The notes under the pieces are model-generated. The model saw only the letters and a list, made by a program, of their open reading frames with translations. It was not told where the DNA came from and made no database searches. A program made the translations under genes and the position numbers. This document shows positions 30,720-41,572 of a DNA stretch of 64,000 nucleotides, piece after piece; the first letter of the stretch is position 1, and each line of letters begins with the position of its first letter. Source of the DNA: Adiantum capillus-veneris. Lineage: Eukaryota > Streptophyta > Polypodiopsida > Polypodiales > Pteridaceae. Location of the stretch: contig CM043942.1 of the NCBI GenBank assembly GCA_014529385.2, positions 60,870,684 through 60,934,683 of the forward strand, written 5' to 3'.

Positions 30720-31772
30720 TGTAATAGGACTAAATTTTGAAGTTCTTAAAGTCGAAAAGACTGTAGTAGACCATATCTTTCGTTCAGCACGACTTAAAGA
30801 TTGTTGAATAGTCTATTAGATAGAGCTTATTTGAATGAGTTTAAGATATTAAGAGAGAAAATCTATTTTCTTTTTAAATAATACATTAAAGACATATTTC
30901 ATAAACATTAATGAATAACAGATAGTCTGATTATGAACAGTATAATAAAAACGTAGTTAAAATTGAGATTTTTATTAATATCAATGTTTTATATTTATGT
31001 GTTTTAGCTTAAAATGCATGGGTAGGGTTAAAATAAGTTGAAAAATTAGTGGAGACCCAAAAATAGGGTTTTTATGAGTCGCGACCTAAAAGTTGCGTTT
31101 TCAGCCAAATAAAGACGTTTTTCGTAATTTTGTCCGCGTAGCCTTTATTTCCGTCGTTTTGAGTACCTGGATTGCTCTGTTTTGAGTTCGTTTGTAAAAG
31201 TTATGACAGAAATAAGTTGTCAATAGCAGCAGGACAACCTACAAGCAGCAACAGGTTAGCTTACAAACAAATATACACAGGTAATAACTCTTTTGTTTGA
31301 TCCAATCAAGAAGTGATTATACTCTTTTATGATGGTACAAAATTATGTTTTCTAATTTGATTATCATGTTGAATTGGTTGCACGAGTATGTTCTTTTGGC
31401 TATTTTGTAGAAGTTGCAGAAATCGATGTGTGAAACAGGACCTATTCGAGGTGTCATGATATTGGGATTGTGATCGTGTTACAACTCGGATTATGATCGT
31501 GTTGCTATCCAGAGATTTTGAGAGTGTGATTGTGATTGAGAGTGAGAGTGAAAGTGTGATTGAGATTGAGATTGTGCACAACATTGAGATTGAGAGTGAG
31601 AGTGAGAGTGTGATTGAGATAGCTCGGGGGTGGTCGGGAGGTTATGAAACGAGCTATGCTCTTCTTGTAATGATTACCTTGTATCCATACAGACTCTTTA
31701 CTTCATCAATTTATTCTATGTATTCTGTATTTTTCATTATCAATGTATTTGCCTCTTCCCTGTCGCGTCACA
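30720..31772 (+). repeat. 3' LTR of the non-autonomous element (1,053 bp)
   Basis: Aligns with 28,684-29,795. It is about 59 bp shorter, mainly from fewer GATTGAGAGTGAGAG units (31,515-31,618) and a small deletion near 31,142. Confidence 0.88.
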
Positions 31773-32019
31773 AGGTCGCAAATAAATTGGATTCCAAGAG
31801 AGGATCTTGTGATGGTTCAGAATGGACATAATAGGCAGTGATATGCCATAAAGGGCATGTACAATGACTAACATTACTCAAAGAGTTAATACTGTGCTCC
31901 TTCAGACCTTGTCAAGAGTTTCAATTCGATCGTCTTCATTAACCACATGCTGAGGATGTTGGGCTCATTACAGCCTCATCAAGCATCTTGCAGCAACAAT
32001 TCATTTGATAAGTTAAGAC

Positions 32020-33473
32020 GCCTGGCATGATTCCTCCACGGGACAGTCTTACTGGGACTCATATCACGAAGCTCTGGCTCTTTAACACTTTGGTGGCTTC
32101 AACATTGCTCTATGGAGCTGAGATATGGGGACCTTTATTGGATCACCACAGGAGGCCGGGTTGCACAGATAGATGGGGGAACATGGAGAAACCTCTCGTC
32201 TCTATGATCTCGCGGCTCATTAGAGCCAAGGCATGAGTACCACGGGCCATTATCCGAGCAGAGCTAGCGGCCCCTCCACTAGTGGTTGAGGCGCTCACCA
32301 GATCAGTCTCCTTCATAAACCGCACATGGGAACTTCCTAGAGACAAATATGCTCGCATTGCACTTGAGTCCTCTCGACAGTTAGCCATGCAAGGAGATGC
32401 AACATGCTAGTAATGGGGAGATGGCATCATGGTTTCAGGCGCATGGGTTCAGCATAGACAGGCTGCCACCATTCCAATACTCATTGGATGCACCATCTCT
32501 CACTCTTACACGGTCAGAGATCACCAAGCTCATTCGCCAAGACCTAACCCAGCTAGACACCAGGAGGACATGGATACAGCCAGTACAGGAATTGGGCACG
32601 AAGATGGCTTTCTACAGAGACCATCTTCTCCAGCTTACGGAGGATGGTTTTGTGACGAGACCCAGATACATGGACACCCACTTGTCTCATGGGATACGAT
32701 GTGCTATTGGCCAGCTACGCATATCTTCTCACCAACTGCGGATTGAGACTGGGAGATATAGTGGAGTACCAGCAGAAGCCAGGACATGCCCCCTGTGTGA
32801 CATGGAGCCTGAGACAGAGTTGCAGTATACATGCCGCTGCCCCGTCTACTACGAGATACGAGGCCGCATCCATTGCTTGTTCAGACAGGGTTTTGGACCT
32901 CTCAAGAGTCATGGGATACGAGGATCAGTGATGCCTAGGTTTGTTCTTACTCGAGCTGCACAGACACAGAGATAGCCTAATGAGTGGCGAGGCTAGCCAG
33001 TCTCAAAGACGGATCATAGACTTCTTCAAAGCAGACACGGGACAGCCGCAAGAGCCACTCCCACAGCAGAGCTCCCCCTCGTCTCACACCAGAGGCACAC
33101 TGATCGACCGAGCGACTGAACTGGGGAAATCCAGGCGCCCACGACTGCGGAGGACTACACAGCATCGACGGATTCGGAGCACTCTGGCCAGGCATGCACG
33201 ACGCCCGGTCAGACTACTAGGCATGGAGGAGATTGATGAGATCCGCCAACGACCAATGCTAGATCTCCTGTGATTCAGCTATCCCAGCAAGCCGCCCATT
33301 TTTGCTTAGTTCACATCGACCAGTCTAGGATCCCATAGTATATATCTTTGTTTTGTACTGCTGTTATTTTGTTACTCTGACTTTGTATCAGATCCACCAC
33401 CTTGTAACTTTCTGGTTTCATAGGTCACTTTGGCCTTTTGAAGACGTTAATATAACATTTCATTTCATTTCAT
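32020..33473 (+). mobile_element. LINE copy 3, 5'-truncated
   Basis: It starts within the region after the reverse transcriptase (THITKLWLFNTLV, LLYGAEIWGP, KPLVSMISRLIRAKA) and runs to the family 3' tail (GGTCACTTTGGCC, AAGACGTTAATATAACATTT, CATTTCATTTCATT). Unlike the other copies, neither end abuts a TC tract. The exact left edge is uncertain and could lie up to about 100 bp upstream. Confidence 0.82.
32060..33273 (+). pseudogene. LINE C-terminal polyprotein fragment, several frames
   Basis: Frame pieces 32,027-32,236, 32,397-32,975 and 32,941-33,273 together cover the region after the reverse transcriptase. They include LPPFQYSLDAPSL, the finger CPLCDMEPETELQYTCRC (the usual His is Gln here), YYEIRGRIHCLFRQGFGP and the IRQRPMLDLL end. 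A stop at 32,236 and shifts near 32,390 and 32,940 break it. Confidence 0.8.
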
Positions 33474-33649
33474 TGTGACATAAAGCTGCTAAGCTCAGAA
33501 GTACTCACTTGGCAAACCCAGCTCAAGCTGGTCTTATTGAGATGATTCTCGACTAGTTAGCCATTCTGCTCAAGTTTAACTTGACAATGTGACAGAGAGC
33601 AATCATGTTTAGTGCATTAAAGATTTTATTGGAAAGAAACATAGCATAC

Positions 33650-33749
33650 CTCGCCTGCACCGAAGAAAAGGAATGTCTGATCTCTAATGCTTTCTCCCGC
33701 TGACTTCAAAGCAGCAAGAATGCCTCCCAAGTATCACAACAGAGGTTCC
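33650..33749 (-). pseudogene. malic enzyme exon i (one base too long)
   Basis: Encodes GTSVVILG, then after a shift GILAALKSAGESIRDQTFLF and FGAGE. The family length here is 99 bp but 100 are present; the extra base is in the ATACTTGGGAGGC stretch. The true frame meets a stop. Confidence 0.85.
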
Positions 33750-33828
33750 CTGCTTTTTGTATATTGTCCAGCAGTTTAGCAAGTAACAATACACACCCAC
33801 ACAAGCACATGCACACTGATTAACTTAC

Positions 33829-33912
33829 CTGGATATCATCATTGAAAACAAGATGAGTCTTTTGATATCTTTCAAGAAGCTTGAATGCATTATGGTTTCC
33901 AAAATCCTCAAA
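33829..33912 (-). CDS. malic enzyme exon h
   Basis: 28 codons, [20 protein letters not shown] then LVFNDDIQ, containing the metal-binding ED and D residues of the family. The donor is CAG-GTAAGT. Confidence 0.93.
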
Positions 33913-34335
33913 CTGAAATTCAAAAGAAAGCTTAGTTAGGAAAATAGTTATGACAGCAGAGGTCAGAAAGAAATTTGTAACTTCAACGAACAACCTTAGA
34001 ATGCTTTCGACAATATGTAAAATCTGGACATAGGATATCGGAGCATAACTCTTAAAAGATAACAACCTTACAACTGGAACATTGGCAGAAAAATTGATAA
34101 AAGTGTCTCAGGATACCTTATTTCCTTTACATCTTGCATTTTTTTTTCTCTCACAGACATCTATTGAAGATTCTAAGGCACTTATAGGACACAAAAGTGT
34201 AGTGTAGGCAATAATAGTACCACCAAACCATGAAGAGTCGTTTTTTAATTCAGATGATGTATCTTTATGCCAATTTACGTTTCAATCATGATCCTTTTGG
34301 TAGATTACTTTGCATAAAGAGAAGTCATGATGATG

Positions 34336-34580
34336 CTCCTACAAGGAACAGGTTGATGTTACATGCCCAAAGATATTTGGTCTGGTATACTCCTACAAGG
34401 AACATGTTGATGTTACATGCCCAAAAATATTTGATCTGGTATAATATGTTAAACCTGCAAAAGCCCTGATGAAAGCGCTAGTCATGACGATGCTCCTACA
34501 CGGACCATGTTGATGTTACATGCCCAAAGATATTTGGTCTGGTATAATATGTTAACCTGCAAAAGCTCTGATGAAAGCGC
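34336..34580. repeat. three-copy tandem repeat in a malic enzyme intron
   Basis: Units beginning CTCCTACA-GGA-CA at 34,336, 34,390 and 34,493 share GTTGATGTTACATGCCCAAA and ATATTTG-TCTGGTATA. Spacing is 54 and then 103 bp because the later units add about 50 bp. Confidence 0.9.
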
Positions 34581-35413
34581 TAGACAATGAAGACTTATTG
34601 AACTCGTCTTTCGTGAGGTATCAAACCTTGTGAAAACAGAGTAAACAAGGCACAAGCACACACTTAATGTCATCCCTAAAGGCTTTTGTTTTAATTCTGA
34701 TAAACAGGTTCGTTCCCATTCCTTTTTATTTAATAAGTGCAAACATGCTGACAAGCAACCGATTTAATGAGAAGTTCTTGCTTACAACCAGAAGGGAAAA
34801 AGGAGGGGAGAGAAGGACTGCAATCATGTGTACTGAATGCTAAATGTCATTGGAACAAAATTGTATTCAATGCTATCATTCTGTATGGACATGAAATGGT
34901 GTAAGACAATGTAGGCAGTGGTCACAATTATCAGTTACTTTGACCTCTTGCACGGTCACATGTGCATCAGTTATTTGTCATAACTAACTAAGCAAGTCTT
35001 TTTGCAACTAAGACAATTTCGGTGTGGCTGAACCAGTTACATCATATTGATAATTGGCGCCTGCAAGACCACATCCTAAGTTGTAACAATTCTGTGAGGA
35101 AAGCTTAATGCCAATGATGGAAAATGATCCTTAAGTCTGTGGAGTACTTTATGGATACTAATTCACAATCCAATCTTTTGGGGGACGAGGACTGGGAATC
35201 CTGATCTGTGAAAGGGGACTCGACCAACTTAGTAGCTTCCATCTCCACTTCCATTTTTCATAAGTTGTCTGTATGATCTCTTTTCTTTGGATAAGTGTGA
35301 TTTTACATGTACGTTTGTATGTAATGATGAAAAGAAATAACAAAAATAAATGGGGAGACACCCGCAGAAAACTGCTGGGAGGACCTGCTGTTGCAAAAAT
35401 GTTTTTTCCTGAC

Positions 35414-35485
35414 CTGCACAAGAACTTTCTCTCCATATGCTTGTTTGACTGCCCACATGAACTCATTGAGAAAATCATCGTACTC
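35414..35485 (-). CDS. malic enzyme exon g
   Basis: 24 codons, EYDDFLNEFMWAVKQAYGEK then VLVQ, with CTACATCC-side acceptor (GATGTAG) and GTCAGG donor. Confidence 0.88.
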
Positions 35486-35571
35486 CTACATCCAAATCAT
35501 CACAAATTAATAAATGATGATATCCCAGCAAGGGCACTTCAAACAAGCCATCAACATGAAGAGGTGCAAAC

Positions 35572-35667
35572 CTTTCCAGTTGCTCGCTTCTGTCGAAGGC
35601 CAGTATAGAACTGATCTTTCAGTAAGTCCTCATTATTTGTTCCCACATCAAGAGTTATGGGTAAACA
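35572..35667 (-). CDS. malic enzyme exon f
   Basis: 32 codons, [20 protein letters not shown], then [12 protein letters not shown]. Thr stands where Ile is usual in FYIGLR. Confidence 0.9.
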
Positions 35668-36374
35668 CTGCAACAATAAAAGAATTCCTATTAGGAGAGT
35701 AATGGACAAGCTTTTTCTTTTTCACTTGATTTCATGGAGAAGTCTACACAAAGAAGCTCATACGAGCATTCAGTCACTTGTATGGAAACTAAGCAAAATA
35801 AACCAGATTAAAATCTGTACAAAAAGAGAAAAGGTCAGTAGAACGTGATTGCAGCGTTAACTCCATTGCCTGCAGTCACTGGGAAAGGACAAGATTGCTC
35901 CTAATGTATTCAAGCAAGACACACACACATTTGCAGCATTGCAGATTTGAATCAGGGCTTGATGTCTAGATCATGATCATGGTCGAATTAAAAAGCTAGA
36001 CCTGTACACAAGCTTGCACATTCAGCACCACAAATAGTATACAGCCGATGTGTACTTTTCTATGAGCAGTGGAGATAATGACAAACCTTTGTATGTCATT
36101 GACATTGTGAGAACAGACCTTCTTAACTTGATATCAAATATGAAAAGATCAGCCTGTGCAAGTTCTCCATACACCAATCTCAATCAATTCTTGCACATAT
36201 TTAGAAAACCATGAATGACACGTAGTATTGGACAAGTTTTACCACCTGAGCATGTCAGAACCAAAATTCTATATATAGGATCGACACAGAGATCTGCTCC
36301 CACGTAGGGAGTTGATTCAAAAGGTCTATTACAACAAGAAATTGGCAAATAACTCGAATGAGATAAATTTGTAC

Positions 36375-36440
36375 CGCTGAATCTCTGACCCCACCAATTG
36401 CAGTGTAAAGAGCAAGTTTCCCAACCGGTATGCCCATTCC
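36375..36440 (-). CDS. malic enzyme exon e
   Basis: 22 codons, GMGIPVGKLALYTAIGGVRD then SA; it carries the catalytic-region Lys of GIPVGKL. Asp replaces the usual Pro in GVRPSA. Confidence 0.9.
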
Positions 36441-36479
36441 CTGCCAAAAATATCAGATTAGAACCAAATTGAGAATTCA

Positions 36480-36668
<189 letters not shown>

Positions 36669-37299
36669 TTAACTTGATTGTAAGTGCTTTATTACACCCA
36701 TCATGAGCTGAACAACAATCACCTCAGATGGATAATTTACTTAAACAGCTGTTTGTAAATGAGATGAGGGCAAGTCTACAATGATGGACACATGACAAAG
36801 ATATCAGAACAAAGGGCCAGATGTGGATAGAAACAAGCTTCATTACTATTGAGTTTGGATTTCTTCAAGGTTGATTCAGCTGTAGAGAGCTATAGAATTA
36901 GCAAAAATCAAAATTAACAGATCACACTTATTATCCTAAGAAGCATTCAGAAACAGCCTACTTACTTTGTTCCATGTGCACTTTTCTCTCTTTTTAATCT
37001 TCATGACTCAAGTCATTGGTACATCATGCTGACCCAAATACCCGTCAATCTTCATCAGACGTTTCCTAATGTATACTATTAAAGTCTGTATTTTTGGAGT
37101 GTAAATTAATTCCCTGTGGTAAACTCATGTGATATGGTAAAACCTTGCAGTTCACTCATGTGATATGGTACACTTTCCACAAATAGAAAGCACTAGCAAT
37201 AACATAGTCTATGAGGGCTCTATGTCAGTTGTTGCGATTGGATTGGACATAGCATGAGGGGTCTGCGCTCTTCCCGCCACTGTCTGTACAAGCATAAAG

Positions 37300-37470
37300 G
37301 CTCACTCACTCACACACACACACACAAACATGATATGTATACATATGCATATGTATAGATATGTCTCTAAAATATATATGTGTGTGTATGTGTGTGCATA
37401 TACATATGCATAAACATACATATACACATACATATACTATGAGAGAGAAAAAGAAAGAAAGAAAGAAAGA
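37300..37470. repeat. microsatellite cluster (CA, TA/TG, GAAA)
   Basis: CACACA from 37,312, ATATGCATATG-type alternations and then GAGAGA with (GAAA)n at 37,441-37,470. The GAAA end directly abuts the 3' end of LINE copy 4 (minus strand). Confidence 0.9.
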
Positions 37471-37730
37471 TTTTTTACGTCTATGTCACGCCGAAATCGG
37501 CCTATGAGACAAATCAAATATACATGGTGTGTATGTCATCCGTCTATCGGAAAGACAAATGAAAAAAAACTGATACAAAACTGAACTGAACTGAAAATAA
37601 GTAGTGATGTGCTGAAGATGGTGATGGTGATATATCCAGGGGATATCTGAGGAGGGATGGAGCTCTATCTCTTAGGGTATATGCATGTCTGTGCTCAAGG
37701 TAGTACAATCATGAGAGTGCATCAAGCTAT

Positions 37731-38769
37731 CTAGCTCCATCCTGTACTAATGGGGGGGTGTAATACGTGGTACATGGGCGGGTTTGGTGCCAGGGCTGCC
37801 CGGATGAAAGCTGCAGAGTCGAACCTCATCTGAGCCACCCGCTCCTCAGTGGCACGTCGCTCTCGGGCCCGGATCTCCTCAATATGTCGATGGTGGAGGC
37901 TCGCACCCCTGTAGCCACTGACTGGTGGTCGCCGTCTGGCTCGGCTCGCCTTGGCCTGTGGGAGTGTCACTCCCCTTTGAGTCTCAGATGAGGGGCGAAC
38001 TGTAACCCTCTGAAAGAAGTCTGTGAGCTGCAATTGTCTCCCCTCTGTCTGTGTAGCTATGTGTGTGTAGTAGTATGTCCCGGTGGCTCTGTACATCTAG
38101 TAAGAAACTCCCTAGCTGTCTCTGATCTCGGGAATCCATGATCTCCCGGAGAGTGGGCTGCCCTCTGAATAAGGCCTCATACCTGCCTCTGATCTCAGTA
38201 TATGTGCTGCATCGACACACAAAATGCTCCTCGCTCTCCACCTCCTCTGTGCATGCTTTGCAGACTCGCTCCTCTCTGGGGACACCAGTATGTCTCCCGA
38301 TCTCAATCTCTAACCTGTGTGATGCCACTCTCAACTGACCAATCGCCACCCGTGAGCTATGTGTTGGTCTGATCTCAGTATATGTGTTGCATCGACACAC
38401 AAAATGCTCCTCGCTCTCCACCTCCTCTGTGCATGCTTTGCAGACTCGCTCCTCTCTGGGGACACCAGTATGTCTCCCGATCTCAATCTCTAACCTGTGT
38501 GATGCCACTCTCAACTGACCAATCGCCACCCGTGAGCTATGTGGCATGTATGTGTCCATGTAGCGTGGTCTCTCTATGAACCCATCAGGTAGTATGGTAA
38601 GGAACTGGTCTCTGTAGTCGGACATCTTCATCCCCAAGCCCGGTGACTCCCAAACTCTCCTGATGTATAGCTGCCAAAGGTCTTGTCTCAACACCAGGTT
38701 CCTCTCGCTACGAGAGAGGGGAACATAGGGTGAGTCAGGGGCGTACTGGAAGGGTGGTAGACTCTCCAT
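37731..38769 (-). pseudogene. LINE copy 4 C-terminal region with duplicated CCHC finger
   Basis: Frame 38,769-37,984 begins MESLPPFQYAPDSP and contains the finger CKACTEEVESEEHFVCRC twice, 60 residues apart, then STYTEIRGRYEALFRGQP. A second frame (38,096-37,731) continues the basic C terminus. The other LINE copies have one finger. The upstream reverse transcriptase frame ends at a TAG about 60 bp before, in the same frame as this segment. Confidence 0.85.
38191..38550. repeat. 180-bp in-frame tandem duplication (LINE finger)
   Basis: GATCTCAGTATATGTG recurs at 38,191 and 38,371. The units are almost identical, 180 bp or 60 codons long, and cover the whole zinc finger. Confidence 0.93.
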
Positions 38770-38832
38770 ATCAAGACCGTGTGCCTCAAACCATGCTCTG
38801 ACCTGTGAGTACCATGCTCTCTCATGCCCACT

Positions 38833-40281
38833 CTATGATAGCTGTATAGCTGCCTCAAAAGCCCTGTGAGTAAGTATGTCGGGAGGCATCTCTCTCATCC
38901 TCTGGATGAAACAGACTGTCTGGAATAGTGCCTCTACTACCATAGGTGGTGTGGCGAGCTCTGCTCTGATAATGTCATGTGGCACTGTGCGCTTGCTACG
39001 GAGCAAGCTTGAAATCATACATATATGTGGCCTCTCAATCTGTGCCCACTGGTCATCTGTCAATCCTGGTGCCCATACTGCTGTTGAGTACATCAAGGCC
39101 GGGGTGACTAATGTGTCGAAAAGCCACCCCTTCGTGCGGGGCTCTTGAAAGTGTGCATGGTGGCATCTCCGCTCTAGCATGGCCAGGGCTCCATACCCTC
39201 GAGTGAGCCTGTCAGTAGCTGCCTGCCTCATAGTGAATGGTCCTGGTAGGCTACAAAATGTAACTCCCAGGTAGACATATGAGGTGACCACATCAACCGG
39301 TCCTCCTGCTGTTGTGAAGGTGGCAGCGCTCCTCACTGCACTGGATGTGTGAAAGATCATAACCTTGGTTTTGCCAAGGTTCACAGTCAACCCCCTGTGT
39401 AGGCAAAAATCATCCAAGGCCCCAAGATGGCGTTGCAAGCCCTCGGGTGACTCTGAAATCAACACAATATCATCAGCATATAACATGATGTGGACTAGAG
39501 TACTTGCCAAGTCGCTCCCCTCCCCTCCTGCTCGCAGTATGTAGTCGGAGATCTCGTCGATGTAGAGCCCAAATAGTGTCGGGGAGAGTGGGCATCCTTG
39601 CTTAACACCAATGGTGCTAGCAATGGTCTCTGATAGACCTCCTGAGCATTGAACGCGACCAGTCACCTCCTCGTAGAGAGCGTATATGGCCCAAATCATC
39701 TCTGCTGGTATCCTGAGACTCTGGAGGCGTTGGAAGAGCCTCTCGCATGGAACTGTATCAAAGGCCTTGCAGAAATCCACAAAGCAGCAGTAAAGTCTCT
39801 TCTTCCGCGCCTTTGCCCCATCAATGAGGCAGCGCAGGACGAAGATGTGATCGATGGTGGAGAAAGCTTGTCTGAAACCTGCCTGGCTTGGGGCTCGTAG
39901 ACCCTTGGTCTCTGCATATGAGCTCACCTGTGCCTCAAGTACTGCGCCATACAACTTGGCCATCATGTGGCCAATCATGATGGTCCTGTAGTTCGCTGGG
40001 TCCAGGGTGTCGCTAGATTTGTGGATAGGCACTATGGTGTGATGTGTCCACTCCTCTAGGAAGCCCTCCCCTGCAGCCCGATTGAAGACATGTGCAATCA
40101 ACGAAGCAATAGTGGGTGCCACGTATATGATGTGCTCACTCTGTAATCCAGTATGGTCGGCTGATCGTCTGTGCTGCATGCAGTGAATGGCTCTCTCTAC
40201 CATGACTGCTGTGAAGGAGAAGGAGCGTGTGGGTCGTGGCTCGAGTGGCTGTGGGAAGGGAATATGCTCATGAATAGGCAA
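38833..40281 (-). pseudogene. LINE copy 4 reverse transcriptase
   Basis: A 482-codon open frame with HKSSDTLDPANYRTIMIGH, QAGFRQAFSTIDHI, CCFVDFCKAFDTVP, IGVKQGCPLSPTLFG, catalytic YADDIVLIS and NLGKTKVMIF. This is the palm and thumb of a LINE reverse transcriptase; the motif set and spacing match LINE copy 2. The frame ends AAIQLS-stop where the parent protein would continue, so the domain is intact but the protein is truncated. Confidence 0.9.
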
Positions 40282-40847
40282 TATAGCTCAAGCTCATGTG
40301 CCTCCTCAAATGCTCGCCGCTTTCGGCATGTCACTGTCTTCAGCTGCTGCTTGGCCTCTCTCTCTGTGATCTCTCCCAAGGCCCGTCGTGCGCGGAGGCG
40401 TCGGTATAGCTCTCTGCACTCATCATCATACCAACGGTTTTGGGGTATAGTCCGAGGAGGGGGGGTGCGTCCAGTGTGGGTGGTGTGTGGAAAAGAGCTA
40501 ATGGCTGAAGTGTGGAGGACACAGGAGATATGTGATGTGAGAACTGAGAGTGGTGTGGATGGGTGTAAGAGGCATAGGCCGTGCTCGACCTCTGTCAAGT
40601 AAAGAGGGGCTAGTTCATGTGAAGTGGATGGTGGTATGTGGAGTGCGTGCTGTAGAGCTATGTGGAATGGTGTCTCCGGTGATGGAAAGAGAAAGGTATG
40701 TGTGGTCGACTCCAATGGGTATGGGTGGGATGGTGAAGGATGTAATGAGGTGGATGGCCTCCCTCGGTCCCAGAATGTAGTCGACTGTACTCCCCCTCCC
40801 TGTGCAACTCCATGCGTATACAAGTCAAGCTCCCTGAAGTGGGCCAC
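40197..40847 (-). pseudogene. LINE copy 4 linker between endonuclease and reverse transcriptase
   Basis: The frame includes NRWYDDECRELYRRLRARRA, equivalent to NSWYDDECRETRKRLQ in LINE copy 2. It overlaps the reverse transcriptase frame by 85 bp, so a frameshift lies near 40,240. Confidence 0.75.
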
Positions 40848-40859
40848 TGGGCCATCACG

Positions 40860-41557
40860 TTATAAATAACAAGACGGTGCTGGGAGCCAAGTCGAAGTAG
40901 ATGTGTCGCCCGTACGCCGTGAGACTAGAGCCGTGTCTGCTGAATCTCTCACCGAAGCCTCCTCATATAGAGTGTGTAGTATCTCTAGGTCCTCGTGGTC
41001 ATATGCCTCACACTGCTCACTGCCGGTACGAGCATTGAAGTCCCCCATAAGGAAAACTTCACCAAGTGTGGAGTACTCCATGATCTCCTCCGGAAGACAT
41101 GCATAAGGTGAGGCCTCTGTCAGTGATGACTCCTGCTCTTAGAGGCGAATCTGGAACCTGTGGGAGCAAAGTAGCACAGGGCAATGTAGACGGTCCTGTC
41201 TCGTGAGAGCTCAAAGCGAATCCACATGTAGCGGGCCTGTGGGTCCTGAGCAACAATCTGTAATCTGCTGTGAAGAGCTTGTCTGAAGAGTATGGCCACT
41301 CCTCCTGAGCCACGGGATGTGTGCTGGCGTGTACATCCTCGATGTAAAGACTCCCATTGAAAACCATGTGTTCGTGGTAATCCTCTCTCTGGGCTCTCGT
41401 GTGTCTCCGTAAGTAGAATGATATCCCGGCCTCTCATCACCTCCTCAAGTCTCTCTGGGTGTGTCCATAGATCTCCGTTGCAGTTACTCTGGAGGAGTTC
41501 ATCGCATCTGCTACTAGGATAGAGGGGGCTAGGAAGCTGTTCAACAACTCCCCTCAC
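40860..41557 (-). pseudogene. LINE copy 4 APE endonuclease, two frames
   Basis: Frame 41,557-41,120 carries SNCNGDLWTH, LLTETHE, RGSGGVAILFRQAL and ALCYFAPTGSRFA. Frame 41,081-40,860 continues with LMGDFNARTGSEQ. The shift between them and the later stop disable the nuclease. Confidence 0.85.
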
Positions 41558-41572
41558 ATAGAGAACCCCTCT

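Larger units (their letters stand above)
28684..31772 (+). mobile_element. non-autonomous LTR retrotransposon (large LTRs, short internal region)
   Basis: Two direct LTRs (28,684-29,795 and 30,720-31,772) flank a 924-bp internal region. A perfect initiator-Met primer site TGGTATCAGAGC is at 29,798-29,809 and a purine tract AAGGGGAGAA precedes the second LTR. The internal region begins ATGGAAGCATATGAGCAG then stops, and holds no domain of Gag or Pol. It must have relied on another element's enzymes. I could not find a matching target duplication (GGTAA before, AGGTC after). Confidence 0.85.
37469..41565 (-). mobile_element. LINE copy 4, near full length, degenerate
   Basis: On the minus strand the order matches LINE copy 2: endonuclease start (SNCNG, 41,4xx), GDFNART, WYDDECRE, reverse transcriptase, CCHC finger, C-terminal basic tail and 3' tail ending AAAAAATC then (TTTC)n. 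It is a clearly diverged subfamily, not a recent copy. Frames are broken several times. Confidence 0.88.

Noticed and set aside
31850-32020. C-terminal malic enzyme exons left of LINE copy 3
   Set aside because: Minus-strand translations of this stretch and of 33,480-33,640 show no family segments such as the GTGIAEL or IGSSG regions.
36255-36437. Short peptide containing GIPVGKLALYTAIGG as an independent gene
   Set aside because: It is malic enzyme exon e reading on into its intron.
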